From Bordetella parapertussis (GTDB taxonomy: Bacteria > Pseudomonadota > Gammaproteobacteria > Burkholderiales > Burkholderiaceae_C), in NCBI GenBank assembly GCA_945900695.1, contig CAMDJU010000133.1, positions 1 through 7,438 on the forward strand: a DNA stretch of 7,438 nt. Reading direction: 5' to 3'. The position numbers were made by a program, and so were the translations under genes. Below, piece by piece: positions 5,259 through 7,438 of the stretch (position 1 is the stretch's first letter; every line of letters starts with the position of its first letter). The notes under the pieces are model-generated. The model saw only the letters and a list, made by a program, of their open reading frames with translations. It had not been told where the DNA came from and searched no databases.

Positions 5259-6182
5259 CTACGGTGAGACCGCCGAGCCCAGGACCAAGCCCGCAAACAA
5301 GGTGGCTGCCATCCAATGGTTGAGGCGAAAAGCCTTGAAGCAGTCCTCGCGCTCGCGCCGGCGAATCAGCTTGTAATGCCAAGCGGCCTGGGCCAGCGCC
5401 GCGCACCAAAAAGCCATCCACACGGGGTGCAGGTTTAAGGAGGCCAACCAGCCCCCCCAGGACAACAGGTACACCGCATAAAAGCCCATGACCATGGGCA
5501 CATCGCGCGCACCCAAAGTGATGGCCGAGGTTTTCATGCCAATGCGCAAGTCGTCATCCCGGTCGACCATGGCGTATTCGGTGTCGTAGGCCAAAACCCA
5601 AAACAAATTGCTCAGCAACAAGCCCCAGCCCATCGGGGGCACCGCATGCCACACCCCCGCCAGCGTCAGCTCTCCGCCACGCACAGCCGCAAATGCCATG
5701 GGGATGCCAAAGCTGAAGGCCACCCCCAGCACCGCTTGGGGCATGGACACAAAGCGTTTGGCATAGGGATAGATGAGGGTGACGGCCAAAGCCACAAACG
5801 ACCACACCACCGTCACCGCATTGGTGGAGAGCACCAAGCCAAATGCACACAAAGCCAAAAACGCACCCGCCATCAGCGCTTGTTTGACCGTCAGCGCACC
5901 TGAGGTGACGGGCCGCTGGGCGGTGCGTTTGACGTGCTTGTCAAAGTCGCGGTCCGCCACATCATTCACGCAACACCCTGCGCTGCGCATGAGCACCGTG
6001 CCGGCCACAAACACGCCCAGCAAATGCCAGCCTGGCCAACCCCCTGCGGCGATCCACAGGGCCGACAGGGATGGCCACAGCAACAACAACCAGCCAGCGG
6101 GGCGGTTGAAGCGAATCAGGTCAAGGTAGAGCGCCAGTGCCGTGCGTGGGCGCGGCGGTTCAAGCGGTGTGGCGTCGTTCAT
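5259..6182 (-). CDS. ubiA: 4-hydroxybenzoate polyprenyltransferase
   Basis: UbiA joins a long polyprenyl diphosphate to 4-hydroxybenzoate, the first membrane-bound step of ubiquinone synthesis, in the inner membrane. The 307-residue protein is mostly hydrophobic, with about eight or nine membrane segments. The two Asp-rich motifs that hold the Mg2+-diphosphate are intact: NDVADRDFD at 73-81 (NDxxDxxxD) and [13 protein letters not shown] at 199-211. [20 protein letters not shown] at 24-43 is the usual first segment, and [13 protein letters not shown] falls at 85-97. The start is 17 nt after the oxyR stop. No good Shine-Dalgarno is visible, so translation may rely on ribosomes arriving from oxyR. 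The gene converges on the exported-protein gene and shares its terminator region. Confidence 0.96.
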   Translation of the reverse strand: MNDATPLEPPRPRTALALYLDLIRFNRPAGWLLLLWPSLSALWIAAGGWPGWHLLGVFVAGTVLMRSAGCCVNDVADRDFDKHVKRTAQRPVTSGALTVKQALMAGAFLALCAFGLVLSTNAVTVVWSFVALAVTLIYPYAKRFVSMPQAVLGVAFSFGIPMAFAAVRGGELTLAGVWHAVPPMGWGLLLSNLFWVLAYDTEYAMVDRDDDLRIGMKTSAITLGARDVPMVMGFYAVYLLSWGGWLASLNLHPVWMAFWCAALAQAAWHYKLIRRREREDCFKAFRLNHWMAATLFAGLVLGSAVSP

Positions 6183-6199
6183 GGCGAAGGAAATCCACT

Positions 6200-7162
6200 T
6201 CAGGTGAGTCGGTGGACACCCGGCAAATCACTGGCGTAAATGGCGTTGCGCAGCGCTGCAATGGCTTCATAGCGGGTGAAGCTGCGCCGCCAGGCCAGCA
6301 CCACGCGCCGGGTGGGCGGCGCGTCGTCGCCATCCACCACCGGCAAGTAACGCACATAGCTGTCGGCGCTTTTTTTGCGCTTGGTCCCGGCTTGCAAGGC
6401 TTCTTTGGGCACGCTCAGGCGCGGCACCAGCGTCACGCCCATGCCCGCAGCCACCATGTGCTTGATGGTCTCCAAAGATGAGCCCTCAAAACTTTTGCGA
6501 ATGCCCTCGGCCTGGCTGGAAAAACGCGCAAATTCGGGGCACACCTCCAGCACATGGTCGCGAAAGCAATGGCCGTTGCCCAACAAAAGCATGGTCTCAG
6601 ATTTCAGAGCCTGCGCCGTGATGGACGTTTGTTGCGCCAAGGGGTGGTTGCTGGGCACCGCGGCCATAAAGGGCTCGTCATACAGCGGCGCAATGGCCAA
6701 ACCTGTGTCGGGAAAGGGCTCGGCCATGATGGCGCAATCGATGTCCCCGGTGCGCAGCATCTCCAGCAATTTGACGGTGAAGTTTTCTTGCAGCATCAAG
6801 GGCATTTGGGGCGACATCTCAATGGTGTGGCGCACCAACTCGGGCAGCAAATACGGAGCGATGGTGTAGATGACGCCCAGCTTCAAAGCCCCAGAAAGTG
6901 GATCTTTGCCGCGCTTGGCAATTTCCTTGATTTGCGCCGCTTGTTCCAACACGCTTTGGGACTGGCGCACGATCTCCTCGCCCAAAGGGGTCACGCTCAC
7001 CTCGTTGGCATTGCGTTCGAAAATTTTCACTTCCAACTCTTCTTCGAGCTTTTTGATCGCCACCGACAAGGTGGGCTGCGACACAAAACACGCATCAGCG
7101 GCGCGGCCAAAGTGTTTTTCACGCGCCACGGCCACGATGTATTTGAGCTCGGTAAGGGTCAT
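6200..7162 (-). CDS. oxyR: Peroxide-sensing LysR-type regulator OxyR
   Basis: OxyR senses hydrogen peroxide through a disulfide switch and controls catalase, peroxiredoxin and related genes. The 320-residue protein has an N-terminal winged helix-turn-helix at about 2-60 ([20 protein letters not shown], then [19 protein letters not shown] and FER, T-LG). A linker helix and a two-lobed sensor domain follow from about 90. The redox pair is intact and in the E. coli positions: C199 in GNGHCFRD and C208 in EVCPEF, nine residues apart. [28 protein letters not shown] at about 226-253 is the usual OxyR C-terminal block. The start lies 3 nt after the recG stop, with AAGG about 9 nt upstream inside recG, so it has no separate promoter gap. 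Confidence 0.96.
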   Translation of the reverse strand: MTLTELKYIVAVAREKHFGRAADACFVSQPTLSVAIKKLEEELEVKIFERNANEVSVTPLGEEIVRQSQSVLEQAAQIKEIAKRGKDPLSGALKLGVIYTIAPYLLPELVRHTIEMSPQMPLMLQENFTVKLLEMLRTGDIDCAIMAEPFPDTGLAIAPLYDEPFMAAVPSNHPLAQQTSITAQALKSETMLLLGNGHCFRDHVLEVCPEFARFSSQAEGIRKSFEGSSLETIKHMVAAGMGVTLVPRLSVPKEALQAGTKRKKSADSYVRYLPVVDGDDAPPTRRVVLAWRRSFTRYEAIAALRNAIYASDLPGVHRLT

Positions 7163-7165
7163 GGG

Positions 7166-7438
7166 TCAGGCCTTGAGAAAATCAGATTTTCCACCCAACC
7201 AGCGTTCCACATGGGTGTTGGCCATCGCCGGGTGTTCATCCAGCATGCGGGGTGCGAGAGCGCGGGCCCAGTCCAGCAGTTCAATGTCGACGGCCACATC
7301 GGCGAACCGCAGCATCGCCGCGCCCGACTGGCGTGCGCCCAAAAATTCACCGGGCCCACGGATGTCAAGGTCGCGCCTAGCGATTTCAAAACCGTCATGG
7401 GTCTCGGCCATGGCTTTTAGCCGTGCCCGCGCGGTGTC
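7166..7438 (-). CDS. recG: ATP-dependent DNA helicase RecG, C-terminal part (runs off right edge)
   Basis: RecG remodels stalled replication forks and Holliday junctions by ATP-driven branch migration. Only the last 90 codons are in the window. They begin inside the helicase C-lobe with [22 protein letters not shown] and then [15 protein letters not shown]. The latter matches the DL-x-(I/L)RGPGE-x-x-GT-QSG motif near the end of RecG and the related Mfd helicase. The tail LRFADV then [20 protein letters not shown] fits the RecG C-terminal helical end rather than Mfd, whose end differs. The stop is 3 nt before the oxyR start. The identification is strong for a fragment, helped by the known recG-oxyR pairing in betaproteobacteria. 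Confidence 0.93.
   Translation of the reverse strand, partial: DTARARLKAMAETHDGFEIARRDLDIRGPGEFLGARQSGAAMLRFADVAVDIELLDWARALAPRMLDEHPAMANTHVERWLGGKSDFLKA

Noticed and set aside
6554..7420. Plus-strand open frame (288 codons) antisense to oxyR and recG
   Set aside because: It overlaps fully supported genes on the other strand. The His/Gly/Gln-rich composition is a reverse-complement artefact.
1..7438. CRISPR arrays, insertion sequences, tRNA/rRNA genes, toxin-antitoxin or defence genes
   Set aside because: No spaced repeats, terminal inverted repeats, transposase, tRNA-like folds or accessory-gene proteins were seen. Nearly every base is assigned to conserved housekeeping genes.

Overview
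The window reads as an ordinary chromosomal housekeeping region of a betaproteobacterium. The best guess is Burkholderiales, probably Comamonadaceae. This rests on the protein sequences (for example the beta-type S5, L6 and OxyR), the moderately high GC content, the recG-oxyR-ubiA order, and a short exported Ala/Pro/Lys-rich protein of a kind seen in that family. The genus cannot be fixed from the sequence alone.

Layout. Positions 1-3741 (minus strand) carry most of the spc ribosomal-protein operon, transcribed right to left: rplN (L14), rplX (L24), rplE (L5), rpsN (S14), rpsH (S8), rplF (L6), rplR (L18), rpsE (S5), rpmD (L30) and the first 33 codons of rplO (L15), which runs off the left edge. 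Gaps between genes are 8-20 nt, with one 4-nt ATGA overlap (rplX/rplE). Several stop codons are built into the next gene's Shine-Dalgarno sequence. Every reading frame is intact and of normal family length.

Positions 3742-4098 are the only gene-free stretch over 300 bases. It holds a strong sigma70-type promoter (TTGACA, 18 bp, CATAAT) firing left into the spc operon, a plausible second promoter about 80 bp further upstream, several small palindromes, a roughly 140-nt untranslated leader for rplN, and a two-copy 20-bp tandem repeat just before proC. No rpsQ (S17) lies upstream of rplN, so the spc cluster is physically separated from an S10-type cluster here and starts its own transcription unit.

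Positions 4099-5233 (plus strand) hold proC (pyrroline-5-carboxylate reductase, last step of proline synthesis), a 75-residue exported Pro/Ala/Lys-rich protein of unknown function, and a rho-independent terminator. Positions 5259-7438 (minus strand) hold the end of recG (branched-DNA helicase), oxyR (peroxide-sensing LysR-type regulator with both redox cysteines) and ubiA (4-hydroxybenzoate polyprenyltransferase of ubiquinone synthesis). These are spaced by 3 and 17 nt and are probably cotranscribed. ubiA and the small exported protein converge on the terminator.

I found no mobile element, CRISPR array, tRNA or rRNA gene, prophage or toxin-antitoxin gene, and no convincing sign of an undescribed system. 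The items most worth a second look are the architecture of the rplN/proC intergenic region and the small lysine-tailed exported protein.
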